Counted from the first letter of the stretch, positions 43,306-51,649 are shown. The stretch is DNA of 64,000 nt from CAZSBB01 sp964605235 (GCA_964605235.1 CAZSBB010000010.1:73551-137550); one strand, 5' to 3'. A program made the numbers and translations. Notes: generated by a model not told the origin, from the letters alone.

Positions 43306-44586
43306 ATGCCGCAGCGAACAGCCATGCACGAAGCGGACGGGGCGGTCGGGAGAAAGATGACCGAGGCTGTTACCGCAGCCGCACGGGGCGGAGGGGAGAA
43401 TCCGCCTGCCGTGTCGGAGCGCCCGGCATTACTGATGCTGGCGCATACGCTGCCGGACCCGTTGGGAGATGCGGCCGCCGCGCGCGCCTGGCAACTGTTG
43501 CGCACGGCGGCCCTCTCCCACCGGGTTTACCTGGCGTGCCTGGCGCCGCGCCGGGTCCACCTCAACCAATGGCAGGCGCTGCACGACCTGACGCATGAAA
43601 TCCACCTGCAGGACACCGCCGCCGCCGAACGCGCCGCGGCGCTGGGCATCAGCGTGCTCGATGAAGTCACCGGCGAGCAATGGCGCTACGCGCCGGTGCT
43701 GCGCGGGGCGATCGGGCAATGGTCCGGCCAGGTCGGCTTCGACACCGTGCTGACCACGCATCCGGCGCTGTGGACCTTCGGCAGTGCCGCGCCATGCCGG
43801 CTGGGCGTCTGCGATCTGCCGTCGCCGCGCAGCGTGCAGCATCGCCACGCCAGTCACCGCACGCGCTTGTGGCGGGCGTGGCATCGGCGGCAAGCGCGCT
43901 TGCATGAACAACATGAACGCCTGGCGGCGGGCACCTGTGATGTGCTGACCGTTTCCCGCAATGATGATCGCTACCGCTACCGCATCGGCTCGCGGCAGCC
44001 CTTGCTGCTGACCGATGCGGTGGACCTGCGCTATTTCGCGGCGGTGGCGGCCCGGCATCAGCGCGTGGACGAACCGCCGATCAACAATCTGGTGCTGCAC
44101 GCCGACTGGGATCAGGGTTTGGCGAGTCGCGCCACCGCCTGGTTCCTCGACAGCATTTGGCCGCGCATCCGCACTGCGGTGTCCAACGTGGTCATCAGCA
44201 GTTCGCACACCGTGCGCGGGCTGGCGGCGCTGGATCGTCTCGCCAATGCTTCCGTCGTCGTGTCGCCGCTGACCGAACCGCTCAGTTCGCGCCGGCCGCT
44301 GCTGCAGGCGATGGCGTTGTCCCGGCCGGTGATCGCGCCGCTCGCCGCCGCGCGGCAACTGGGCGCCCGGCATGGCGAACACCTGCTGACCAGCCGGCGC
44401 GACCGCGATTGGCTGGACCACTGCGTGGCGGCGCTGCGGTCGCTGGACATGCGCCAGCAACTGGCGCGCGGGGCGCGGTCCTTCGTGGAAAGCCATTGCC
44501 CGATCGAGCACACCGGCCAACTGCTGATTCAGACGCTGCGGCAAAGCGGCGCCCTGCCTGTGCCGGCGCTCGCCCGCGCGGCATAA
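43306..44586 (+). CDS. Glycosyltransferase, GT4-like (GT-B fold)
   Basis: The 426-residue protein begins with a low-complexity leader (1-40), then LLMLAHTLPDPLGDAAAARAWQLL, the first strand and loop of a GT-B domain as in PEP-CTERM/exosortase-linked EPS glycosyltransferases. The C-terminal domain has VVVSPLTEPLSSRRPLLQAMAL and PVIAPLAAARQLG, matching the donor-site region of family GT4. The strict E-x7-E is not evident; T-E-P-L-S-S-R-R-P is in its place, so activity may be altered. The ATG at 43306 follows GAGGAG at a good distance. It is the last gene of the polysaccharide operon. Confidence 0.75.
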   Translation: MPQRTAMHEADGAVGRKMTEAVTAAARGGGENPPAVSERPALLMLAHTLPDPLGDAAAARAWQLLRTAALSHRVYLACLAPRRVHLNQWQALHDLTHEIHLQDTAAAERAAALGISVLDEVTGEQWRYAPVLRGAIGQWSGQVGFDTVLTTHPALWTFGSAAPCRLGVCDLPSPRSVQHRHASHRTRLWRAWHRRQARLHEQHERLAAGTCDVLTVSRNDDRYRYRIGSRQPLLLTDAVDLRYFAAVAARHQRVDEPPINNLVLHADWDQGLASRATAWFLDSIWPRIRTAVSNVVISSSHTVRGLAALDRLANASVVVSPLTEPLSSRRPLLQAMALSRPVIAPLAAARQLGARHGEHLLTSRRDRDWLDHCVAALRSLDMRQQLARGARSFVESHCPIEHTGQLLIQTLRQSGALPVPALARAA

Positions 44587-44595
44587 TGAGCCTCC

Positions 44596-45411
44596 ATGTT
44601 CATGCTGGCGGTCACTGCGGATCCCTGCACCGAGGCGCCGCTGCTCAAGACGGCGGCGCGGCTGGCGGTGGATCACAACCTGCCATTTGCTGAGACTCCC
44701 ACCACCGCCGCCGCCTTCGAACTGCTGCTGGTCGCCACGCCCACCCGGCTGGAGTTGCGGGCGCGCGATGACGCCGGCAAACCTTTTGCCGTCGATCTGT
44801 CCAAGCTCGATGTCACCTCGGCCGCCGGCCGCAGCCTCAAACAACCCCTCGCCAAAGCTCTGGGCATCAAGCGTCGCAGCGATCCGCCCCCGGTGGTCAT
44901 CGACGCCACCGCCGGCTGGGGCGAAGACAGTTGGCTCATGCTCGCCTTCGGCTGCACGGTGCTGCTGGTGGAACGTCATCCCGCGGTCGCCACCTTGCTG
45001 CGCGACGGACTGTTGCGCGCGGGGGTGACGAATCCGCAGATGCTGGGCCGCGCGCATGTGGTCATCAGCGACAGTCGGCATCTGCTGCGTCGGCTGAGCA
45101 AGCGGGATGAAACCGACGCGGCACTGCCCAGCGCGGTCGCGCCGTTCCTACAGCCGGATGTGGTGTATCTCGACCCGATGTATCCCGGCCACGCCCAGCG
45201 CAAGACCGCTGAGCGCAAACCGCTGCGGCTGCTGCGCGAGCTGGTCGGCGCGGACGACGATGCGGCCGAGTTGCTGCACTGGGCGCGGCAGGTGGCGGGC
45301 AAACGGGTGATCGTCAAACGTCCCACCAAAGCCGCGCCGCTGGCGGAGGCGCCGCCGACGATGAGCTACGCGGGCAAGAGCCTGCGGTTTGATGTGTATG
45401 TGCGGATGTGA
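44596..45411 (+). CDS. rsmJ: 16S rRNA (guanine-1516-N2)-methyltransferase RsmJ-like
   Basis: The 271-residue protein matches RsmJ: DLSKLDVTSAAGRSLKQPLAKA-like region (in part LDVTSAAGRSLKQPLAKALG), DATAGWGEDSWLMLAFGC for SAM binding, VERHPAVATLLRDGL, and the catalytic YLDPMYPG, with RKTAERKPL after it. RsmJ methylates G1516 of 16S rRNA. The start at 44596 is nine bases after the stop of the glycosyltransferase, so it may be read through from the polysaccharide operon. RsmJ is best known from gammaproteobacteria; its presence here is worth noting but not rare across bacteria. Confidence 0.85.
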   Translation: MFMLAVTADPCTEAPLLKTAARLAVDHNLPFAETPTTAAAFELLLVATPTRLELRARDDAGKPFAVDLSKLDVTSAAGRSLKQPLAKALGIKRRSDPPPVVIDATAGWGEDSWLMLAFGCTVLLVERHPAVATLLRDGLLRAGVTNPQMLGRAHVVISDSRHLLRRLSKRDETDAALPSAVAPFLQPDVVYLDPMYPGHAQRKTAERKPLRLLRELVGADDDAAELLHWARQVAGKRVIVKRPTKAAPLAEAPPTMSYAGKSLRFDVYVRM

Positions 45412-45469
45412 AGCGGGCTACGGGGAACGGGTGGGAAGCGAAATATCTGTGGTCGTCGTTGCGCTCATA

Positions 45470-46132
45470 TCACCGCAGCGTGGCGGTCATCTCGGCGGTC
45501 AACGTGCGCCCCGTGGCGGCATCGGTGAGCGCGACTTTCACGGTCGCGCTGTCGGCTTGCGCGGGGAGCGGCGCCGGCAGCGGAAGCTCCACGGTGTAAT
45601 GCGTGCCGGTGATGCCGGTGCGGTACGCCTGATCCCATTGCGCGGGCGTCAGGCTGGTTTCACCCAGCACCACGGGTTGCGTGCCGGGCTGCACCCACAC
45701 TGCTTGCGCCTGGAGCGCCCCGGCAGTGGGCAGGAAGCGCCCGAACTGGTCGCGCGGCATGAGGTACAGGCGAAGCAATTCCCGCTGGCCATCCTGATCG
45801 CCATCGACCGCGGCACTGTAGCGCCCAAAGTGCAGACTCGCCGCCTGGGGCACGTCCGCGCCGGTCAGCGCCGGGTCGGATGATCCGGGGGAACCGCTGG
45901 CGGCGCGTTGGGCGTCAAGCTCCGCCACGCGGGCCTTGACGCGCTGCTGGAGCGTTTCGACATTGCGTTTGAGTTCGAGGTTTTCCGCCCGCAGGCGATC
46001 GTTCTCGCTGCTGACGCGATTGGCGCTGACGTTGGTGCAGCCGGTCAGGCACGCCGACAGCAGCGCCAGCGCGAGGAGGGTCAGCGCGCTGAGTTGGCGG
46101 GTCGCAGCCGGGGAGAGGCGTTTAATCTTCAT
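45470..46132 (-). CDS. Predicted lipoprotein with coiled coil, unknown function
   Basis: The 220-residue protein has a lipoprotein signal (LLALALLSACLTGC; the lipidated Cys is 28 or 32), followed by a coiled coil (SENDRLRAENLELKRNVETL) and a C-terminal domain of about 140 residues with strands (ELLRLYLMPRDQFGRFLP, THYTVELPLPAPLP). I recognise no named family, but the layout of a lipobox, short coiled coil and beta domain is common in planctomycete envelope proteins. It overlaps the clpP stop by 11 bases, so the two are translationally coupled, which is odd for an envelope lipoprotein and a cytoplasmic protease. Confidence 0.6.
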   Translation of the reverse strand: MKIKRLSPAATRQLSALTLLALALLSACLTGCTNVSANRVSSENDRLRAENLELKRNVETLQQRVKARVAELDAQRAASGSPGSSDPALTGADVPQAASLHFGRYSAAVDGDQDGQRELLRLYLMPRDQFGRFLPTAGALQAQAVWVQPGTQPVVLGETSLTPAQWDQAYRTGITGTHYTVELPLPAPLPAQADSATVKVALTDAATGRTLTAEMTATLR

Positions 46133-46751
46133 CGCCCTTGTGGTTGCTCGCCATGCTGTCGGGGATGTCCTGGAGGATGGCGTCGATGCAGCCGTAGTCC
46201 TTGGCTTCCGCAGCATCGAGCCAGTAATCGCGTTCGCAGTCGCGGGCGATGGTGTCGTAATCCTTGCCGCAGTGCTTGGCCATGAGCTTGTAGAGGCGTT
46301 CGCGGGTGCGGAGCATTTCCTTGGCCTGGATGCCCAGGTCGGTCGCCGGGCCGGTGATGACGCCGCCCATCAGGGGCTGGTGCAGCAGCACGCGGCTGTT
46401 GGGCAGGATGTAGCGTTTGCCGGCATGTCCCGCCATCAGCAGCACGGCGCCCATGGACGCCGCCATGCCCACGCAGTAGGTCGCCACGTTGGGGCGGATG
46501 AACTGCATGGTGTCATAGATGCCCATGCCGGCGCTGACGGAGCCACCGGGGCTGTTGATGTAGAAATGGATGTCGGCCTTGGGGTCTTCGTTGGACAGGA
46601 AGAGCAGCTGGGCGACGATGAGATTCGCCGAATCGTCATCGACCGGGCCGCCCAGGAAGACGATGCGATCCTTGAGCAGGCGCGACCAGATGTCGTACGC
46701 CCGCTCACCCCGGCCGCTTTTTTCGATCACGATTGGCGTGTAGTAGCTCAT
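46122..46751 (-). CDS. clpP: ATP-dependent Clp protease proteolytic subunit
   Basis: The 209-residue protein is ClpP: DRIVFLGGPVDDDSAN at the N-terminus, YINSPGGSVSAGMGIYDTM, the nucleophile in MAASMGAVLL (S99), the catalytic His in LLHQPLMGG (H124), and the Asp in CERDYWLDA (near 175). It forms the degradation chamber with ClpX or ClpA ATPases. Neither the ATPase nor tig lies alongside, whereas tig-clpP-clpX is a common order. Planctomycetes often carry several ClpP copies, so this may be one of them. It overlaps the lipoprotein gene downstream. Confidence 0.95.
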   Translation of the reverse strand: MSYYTPIVIEKSGRGERAYDIWSRLLKDRIVFLGGPVDDDSANLIVAQLLFLSNEDPKADIHFYINSPGGSVSAGMGIYDTMQFIRPNVATYCVGMAASMGAVLLMAGHAGKRYILPNSRVLLHQPLMGGVITGPATDLGIQAKEMLRTRERLYKLMAKHCGKDYDTIARDCERDYWLDAAEAKDYGCIDAILQDIPDSMASNHKGDED

Positions 46752-46852
46752 GCCGACGGATTCCTGCTGCGTGAATGGATTGACGGACGGATTCTAGCAA
46801 CGCAGTGCGCCGCGGGCGAACGTGGAAGAAAATCGGTTGATTACCCCGCCCT

Positions 46853-46949
46853 GTTTAGCCGGCGAGCTTGCTCGCCGGGGAATGGGGGAAGGCGGTCGGG
46901 ATGAGCGCATGGCGCGCTGCCGCGCGGCGAGCAAGCTCGCCCGCTAAGC
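46853..46949. repeat. Inverted REP-like pair
   Basis: TTTAGCCGGCGAGCTTGCTC with GCC on the left and GGCGAGCAAGCTCGCCCGCT with AAGC on the right are inverted copies separated by about 50 bases. Each arm is itself a small hairpin (GGCGAGC, 2-base loop, GCTCGCC). It lies between clpP upstream and the sugar isomerase stop. No other copy was seen in the window. Confidence 0.8.
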
Positions 46950-46994
46950 GGCGAACCGCGTGGTGGGGGTGATGGGGCGTGGGGTGATGCGGCG

Positions 46995-47864
46995 TTATTT
47001 GCCGATCAGGCTGCGCAGGTATTCCAGGCCCAGCGTGACCGCTTTGGTCGGCTCTTCCATGCCTTCGAATTCCAGCGACAGGTAATGGTCGTAGCCGGCC
47101 TTCTTGAGCAGCTTGATCTGCTGGGGCAGGTCCAGCACGCCGTGGCCCACGATGGCGCCGCGCAGGGCGATGGGCGTGGGCGTGGCGAACCAGCCCGAGG
47201 GCGGCATGGTTTTCTTGGAACGAACGTGAAAATCCTTGGCGTGCGCCATGATGGCGTACTTCGCCAGACGGGCGACGGCCTTGGTCGGGTCGTCATTGAC
47301 GCACAGGAAGTTGCCCAGGTCGATGGTCAGGCCATAGTTGGGATGCTTGACGGTTTGCAGCAGTTTTTCGACCCGCGCGGCCGCCTGCATGTAGAACCCG
47401 TGATTCTCCAGCGAGGTCTTCACCCCGCGCTCGGCGGCGTAATCCGCCACTTCGCGGATGGCGGGGACGATCACCTTCAAACAGCCGGCGAAGGTTTTCG
47501 CGCCTTTGTAGTTGGGATATTTGGTGAACCCGCGCGTCACGTCATGACGCATGCTCGGCACCCCCAGCGTGGCGGCGACATCCACTTCACGCTTGAGCTG
47601 GGCGATCACTTCCTGCTGCTCTTTAGCGGGCAGGCACAGCTCCGCGCCCACGCAGTAGCTGACAACCTGCAGGCCCTTCTGCTCGGCGCGCTTGCGCAAC
47701 TGTGCCGCGCGCTTGCAGGGATTGTCCTTGGCTTTTTCATCCAACCCGGAGAACTCGATGCCGTCCGCGCCCGCGCCAGCCACGAAGTCGATGGTGTGCT
47801 CGAGCGTCTTGTTCTGTTCACGGCGCCAACGCGCCAGGCTGTAGCTGCTGACGGACAATTTCAT
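46995..47864 (-). CDS. Sugar phosphate isomerase/epimerase (xylose isomerase-like TIM barrel)
   Basis: The 289-residue protein has the AP-endonuclease-2/xylose isomerase-like barrel: LSVSSYSLARWRR at the start, FVAGAGADGIEFSGL, GVPSMRHDVTRGF, VKTSLENHGFYMQ (metal-binding Glu), YGLTIDLGNFLCVND (Asp), AHAKDFHVRS (His), and YLSLEFEGMEEP (Glu). The metal residues are all present. Such proteins are abundant in Planctomycetota and act on inositols or sugars; the substrate is not predictable. The start at 47864 has GGAG about eight bases upstream. No helper genes lie next to it. Confidence 0.8.
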   Translation of the reverse strand: MKLSVSSYSLARWRREQNKTLEHTIDFVAGAGADGIEFSGLDEKAKDNPCKRAAQLRKRAEQKGLQVVSYCVGAELCLPAKEQQEVIAQLKREVDVAATLGVPSMRHDVTRGFTKYPNYKGAKTFAGCLKVIVPAIREVADYAAERGVKTSLENHGFYMQAAARVEKLLQTVKHPNYGLTIDLGNFLCVNDDPTKAVARLAKYAIMAHAKDFHVRSKKTMPPSGWFATPTPIALRGAIVGHGVLDLPQQIKLLKKAGYDHYLSLEFEGMEEPTKAVTLGLEYLRSLIGK

Positions 47865-47949
47865 GGAGAAGCTCCGGGTAAACGGGAAAGTCGTGCGGGA
47901 AGCGCGCAACTGTAACAGCGGGGCGCGGTGGTGCAACTGGCGCGACTGC

Positions 47950-48119
47950 AACGAGCCCGAAGCGTCAGCGAGGGGCAGGGCGCGGCAAGACGCATGGGTG
48001 CGATGACCGCCCCGGTGCGAGTGACGGCTTGTCTGGCGGGCGTCCGGGACGTTGTCGGCGAACAAGTGGGATCAACCAGTGCCGGGCGCGCTGTTCGTCG
48101 CTTACGCCTGCGGTTCGTT
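47950..48119. repeat. Dispersed repeat family A, copy 5 (longer, reaching into lysS)
   Basis: Ends AACGAGCCCGAAGCGTCAGC and CGTCGCTTACGCCTGCGGTT with CGTT are inverted with more divergence than the other copies, and the core is about 50 bases longer. The right end overlaps the last residues and the stop codon of lysS (48102). Confidence 0.8.
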
Positions 48120-49688
48120 GCTGACGGGAGTGGTTTCGCCGCCTTGCTGGCGCAGGTGCGGGAAGAGGATGACATCGCGGATCGAACGCTGGTTGGTCAG
48201 CAGCATCACCAGCCGGTCGATGCCGATGCCCAAACCGCCGGCCGGGGGCATGCCCACGCGCAGCGCTTCGATGAAGTCCTCGTCCAGACTGCGGAAGGTC
48301 GCTTCCTCGTCATCCAGCCCCGACACCTGAGCCTGAAAATTCGCCAACTGCACGTCCGGGTCGTTCAGCTCGGTGTAAGCGTTGGCGAGTTCCATGCCGT
48401 TGACGAACAGCTCGAATCGCTCGGCGATCTCGGGCTTCTCCGGCTTGGTGCGCGTCAGCGGGCACAGGCTCGCGGGATAGTCGATCACAAACGTCGGCTG
48501 CAACAGCGTGCCCTCGACCGTCTCCTCCCACACCTCATTGAGCAGCACATCATGATCCTTGCCCGCCGGGTCCAACCCCAGTTTGCGGGCGTGCTGCGTG
48601 AGCTGTTCGTGGTCGGCGGCGTCGTAGCCATTGACCTCGCGGAACAGGTCGTGATACCCCGCGCGGCGGAAGGGCAGGGCGTAGCTGATCGTCTGCTCGC
48701 CATACGGCAGCGTGGCGGTGCCATGCAGGTCCAGCGCCAGGTCGTGGATCAACCGTTCGGTCAGCGCCATCATCGCGTGATAGTCGCCAAACGCCTGGTA
48801 CAGCTCCAGCATGGTGAACTCGGGGTTATGCGAGCGATCCACGCCTTCGTTGCGGAAGTTGCGATTGATCTCAAACACGCGCGGCAAACCACCGACCAGC
48901 AGCCGCTTGAGGTAAAGCTCCGGCGCGATGCGCAGGTAGAGGTCCATGTCCAGCGCGTTGTGATGGGTGATGAACGGCCGGGCCGCGGCGCCGCCGGCGA
49001 TGGGCTGCATCATCGGCGTCTCGACTTCCACAAACCCCGCGCCCAGTTCCGGGGGCGGCGTGTGCAGGAAATCGCGGACGAGTTTGAGGATGCGGCTGCG
49101 CTGCAGGAAGACCTGTGTGACCTGCGGATTGGCGTACAGGTCGACGTAGCGTTTGCGGTAGCGTTGCTCGGCGTCGGAGAAGCCGTAGTACTCGCTGGGC
49201 GGGGGGGCGAGGCTCTTGCAGGCGATGGAGAAGCCGGCGTCGCCTTCCGCCCAGACGGTGATCTCGCCGGTCTTGGTCATCGCCAAAGGGCCGCGGACGA
49301 CGACGACATCGCCGATGTCCACCAGCTTGGCGAGCTTGAAGAGGTCTTCGGGCAGGGCGCGTTTGTTGGCGGCGACCTGCAGGTCGCCGGTGGCGTCGCG
49401 CAGGGTGATGAAGACGAGCTTGCCGATGTCGCGGTGCAGGACGATGCGGCCGGCGACGGCGACGGTGGGCCGCTGATCGTCGGCGGCGTCCGCCTTATGC
49501 CGGGCATCGGCGTCGGCGTCGTAGGCGGCGCGGGCGGAGGCGAGGTCGATCAACCCATCGACGCGCCGGCCGTAGGGATCGACGTGCAACTCCTCGCGCA
49601 GGCGCTGGAGCTTACGCCGGCGATCGGCGATGAGATCGCCGGGCGTGTGCGAAGGCGTTTGCGACTGGTCGCTGGGCGCGTCGGACAT
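48102..49688 (-). CDS. lysS: Lysyl-tRNA synthetase, class II
   Basis: The 528-residue protein charges tRNA-Lys. It has an N-terminal OB-fold (VAVAGRIVLHRDIGKLVFI), motif 1 with FVEVETPMMQPIAGGAAARP, motif 2 FEINRNFRNEGVDRSHNPEF, and motif 3 GGLGIGIDRLVMLL. The ATG at 49688 precedes MSDAPSD; a longer frame adds six residues. The last residues, NEPQA, and the TAA are encoded by the end of a family A repeat, so this C-terminal tail was probably set by the repeat. rplS lies 54 bases upstream in the same direction. Confidence 0.95.
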   Translation of the reverse strand: MSDAPSDQSQTPSHTPGDLIADRRRKLQRLREELHVDPYGRRVDGLIDLASARAAYDADADARHKADAADDQRPTVAVAGRIVLHRDIGKLVFITLRDATGDLQVAANKRALPEDLFKLAKLVDIGDVVVVRGPLAMTKTGEITVWAEGDAGFSIACKSLAPPPSEYYGFSDAEQRYRKRYVDLYANPQVTQVFLQRSRILKLVRDFLHTPPPELGAGFVEVETPMMQPIAGGAAARPFITHHNALDMDLYLRIAPELYLKRLLVGGLPRVFEINRNFRNEGVDRSHNPEFTMLELYQAFGDYHAMMALTERLIHDLALDLHGTATLPYGEQTISYALPFRRAGYHDLFREVNGYDAADHEQLTQHARKLGLDPAGKDHDVLLNEVWEETVEGTLLQPTFVIDYPASLCPLTRTKPEKPEIAERFELFVNGMELANAYTELNDPDVQLANFQAQVSGLDDEEATFRSLDEDFIEALRVGMPPAGGLGIGIDRLVMLLTNQRSIRDVILFPHLRQQGGETTPVSNEPQA

Positions 49689-49742
49689 GACAGGATGCCG
49701 GCACAACGCCGCCAGCGCGGCGGGTTGTGATGGAGGACGGAA

Positions 49743-50165
49743 TTACTGGGCAGCGCCGGCGGTTGCCGACTCGGCCGCGGCCGCGGTGGTCGCCTGCTCC
49801 TGGACCAGGCTCTCCAGGCCGCGACGACGATCGCGCAGGCGGCGCTTCTTGCCGACGCGTTCCCGCAGGTAGTACAGCTTGGCGCGGCGGGTGTGGGCGT
49901 GCCGTTTGATGTCGATCTGCAGGACACGCGGGCTGTGAATCTTGAAGGTGCGCTCCACGCCTTCGTTGGCGACGATGCGCCGCACGGTGACGCTCTGGTT
50001 CAGCCCGCCGCCCTGGATTTTCAGGATGACGCCGCCGAACACCTGCACGCGCTCCTTGCCGCCCTCGACGATCTTCACATGCACATCGACGGTGTCGCCC
50101 ACGTGCAGCTTGGGCAGATCGGACTTGAGCTGAGACTTTTCGAGTTCCGCAATGATCGTGTTCAT
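49743..50165 (-). CDS. rplS: 50S ribosomal protein L19
   Basis: The 140-residue protein is L19: LHVGDTVDVHVKIVEGGKER, VQVFGGVILKIQGGGLNQSV, TVRRIVANEGVERTFKIHSP, and the basic RAKLYYLRERVGKKRRLRDR. It bridges the subunits. It is longer than the usual 115 residues because of an Ala/Thr/Glu-rich C-terminal tail (QEQATTAAAAESATAGAAQ), not needed by the family. The start at 50165 has GGGAG about six bases upstream. The rpsP-rimM-trmD genes that normally precede rplS are not here. Confidence 0.95.
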   Translation of the reverse strand: MNTIIAELEKSQLKSDLPKLHVGDTVDVHVKIVEGGKERVQVFGGVILKIQGGGLNQSVTVRRIVANEGVERTFKIHSPRVLQIDIKRHAHTRRAKLYYLRERVGKKRRLRDRRRGLESLVQEQATTAAAAESATAGAAQ

Positions 50166-50267
50166 GGCATGCTCCCACCAATGGCCAGCGCACCGACGCA
50201 TTCCACCGCGTCAGGCGAGCCGAGCAATGTACCAGAGGGCGGGAGGGTCGGCAAATCCGGGGCGGAA

Positions 50268-50508
50268 GAGGTTTTTGCCACGGATGAACACGGATGACCA
50301 CGGATGAAGAACGAGGTGGGATTTGTGGATGTGGTGATTTGTTGATTGGGGATTTGGTGATGTGGCGGGGGGCTGCTGGACCGGCTTGCCCTGCCTGGCT
50401 GCCGATTGCTTTGCTGCACATCACCAAATCCCAAATCACCAGATCAACAAATCACCGCATTTCTGATCCGTGTTCATCCGTGTTCATCCGTGTTCATCCG
50501 TGGCAAAA
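50268..50508. repeat. Repeat family D: long nested inverted repeat
   Basis: The left arm is TTTTTGCCACGGATGAACAC with GGATGA units after it; the right arm is three TTCATCCGTG units with GGCAAAA. Inside these, GATTTGTTGATT with GATTTGGTGATGTGG on the left pairs with CACATCACCAAATC and GATCAACAAATCACC on the right. The whole 240 bases could fold as one hairpin. A partial copy of the right arm is at 28540-28572. It lies between rplS and the GT2 gene. Confidence 0.85.
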
Positions 50509-50677
50509 CTGCTTTTCTCTCCTACTTGGCCACCAGCCAACATCACATCTTGCCTATTTTACCTATCTTACTTTCGTCAAAATAGTTACATCCATTGTAT
50601 TGGCTACAGTCGATATAACCCCTACAATCCACAAATCAGGTGGGATCACTACAAACCTTGTGGAAGGCGTAATCGCC
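50509..50677 (+). promoter_or_regulatory. AT-rich leader and probable promoter of the GT2 gene
   Basis: After the family D repeat, base composition drops sharply in GC compared with the rest of the window (TTTTACCTATCTTACTTTCG, TATAACCCCTACAATCCAC). The only gene downstream is the GT2 glycosyltransferase at 50678, whose start is preceded by GGAAGG. A promoter is likely but exact boxes are not assigned. The distinct composition may also point to a foreign or regulated segment. Confidence 0.4.
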
Positions 50678-51649
50678 ATGGGTGTTACATTCAGCATTCT
50701 GACGCCCAGCTTCAATCAGGGGCGCTTCCTGGCGCGCAACCTGCTGAGCGTGCAGCATCAGGACCTGCCCGCCCGGCAGGTGCAGCACATCGTCATCGAC
50801 GCCGGCTCCACCGATGAAACCCGCACGCTCCTGCGCGCGTCGAGCGACCGGCTGGGGTACTGGGTCAGCGAGCCCGACGACGGCCAGGCCCACGCTTTGA
50901 CCAAAGCGCTCGCCCAGGCGGAAGGCGACTACGTCGGTTGGCTCAATGCCGACGAGTATTACGAGCCCAACGTGCTGGGTGCGGTGCGCGATGCCTTCGC
51001 GCAGAACCCCGATGCGGTGCTGGTGTATGGCGATGTCCGCCGAGTCGATGGCGAGGGCCGGAGCATTCGCGTCAACCGGCAGTGGCGCTTCGATTTCGAC
51101 ATCTGCCAGGTGCAGACGCCCATCATCATCAACTGCGGCGCGTTCTTCCGCCGCGACCGTCTGCTCGAATGCGGCGGGTTCGACGCTTCCTGGCGCTACC
51201 TCATGGACTGGGAACTCTACATCCGCTTCATGCGCGGCAACCAACGCTGGGTGAAGCTGCGCCAGGTGCTGGGCAACTTCATCATGCACCCGCAGTCCAA
51301 GACCGCCACCAGCCAGGCGGGCTTCGAACGCGAGATCGCCCGCCTGCAACAGCGCGAGTTCCCCGGCTGGACCCAGGAAGCGATTGAAGCCCACAAGCAT
51401 CGGCAGAAGCAGCGCATGATGACCCACATGCTGCTCGACGGCGTGCTGTTCGAGAAGGCGTACTTCAAGCTGGTGCGGCAGCGGCAGTATGCCCATCTGT
51501 TCGGTGATGCCGGGGCGCGGTTGCCGGTGGTCTCGCGCGTGCTGGACTGGATGCTTCCGCCGACGGCGCCGGCATCAACGCCAGGTGTTTCCACGACGAA
51601 CACCCCCGCATCACCTGCCCGTACCGCCGCACCCGCTCCTGCGAATTGA
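50678..51649 (+). CDS. Glycosyltransferase family 2 (GT-A fold)
   Basis: The 323-residue protein has a GT2 core: FSILTPSFNQGRFLARNLLS, HIVIDAGSTDETRTLLR, DDGQAHALTKALAQAEGDYV, the donor-metal GWLNADEYYEP, and a catalytic region around FFRRDRLLECGGFDASWRYL with MDWELYIR. It would add a sugar to a growing polysaccharide. A proline/alanine-rich tail ends the protein. The start is at 50678 with an AAGG box nearby; the in-frame opening further upstream is inside the repeat. It is convergent with the PEP-CTERM gene. Confidence 0.88.
   Translation: MGVTFSILTPSFNQGRFLARNLLSVQHQDLPARQVQHIVIDAGSTDETRTLLRASSDRLGYWVSEPDDGQAHALTKALAQAEGDYVGWLNADEYYEPNVLGAVRDAFAQNPDAVLVYGDVRRVDGEGRSIRVNRQWRFDFDICQVQTPIIINCGAFFRRDRLLECGGFDASWRYLMDWELYIRFMRGNQRWVKLRQVLGNFIMHPQSKTATSQAGFEREIARLQQREFPGWTQEAIEAHKHRQKQRMMTHMLLDGVLFEKAYFKLVRQRQYAHLFGDAGARLPVVSRVLDWMLPPTAPASTPGVSTTNTPASPARTAAPAPAN

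Noticed and set aside
50294..50677. N-terminal extension of the GT2 gene back to 50294
   Set aside because: The extension would be translated repeat and AT-rich leader. Homology and a ribosome-binding site both point to the ATG at 50678.
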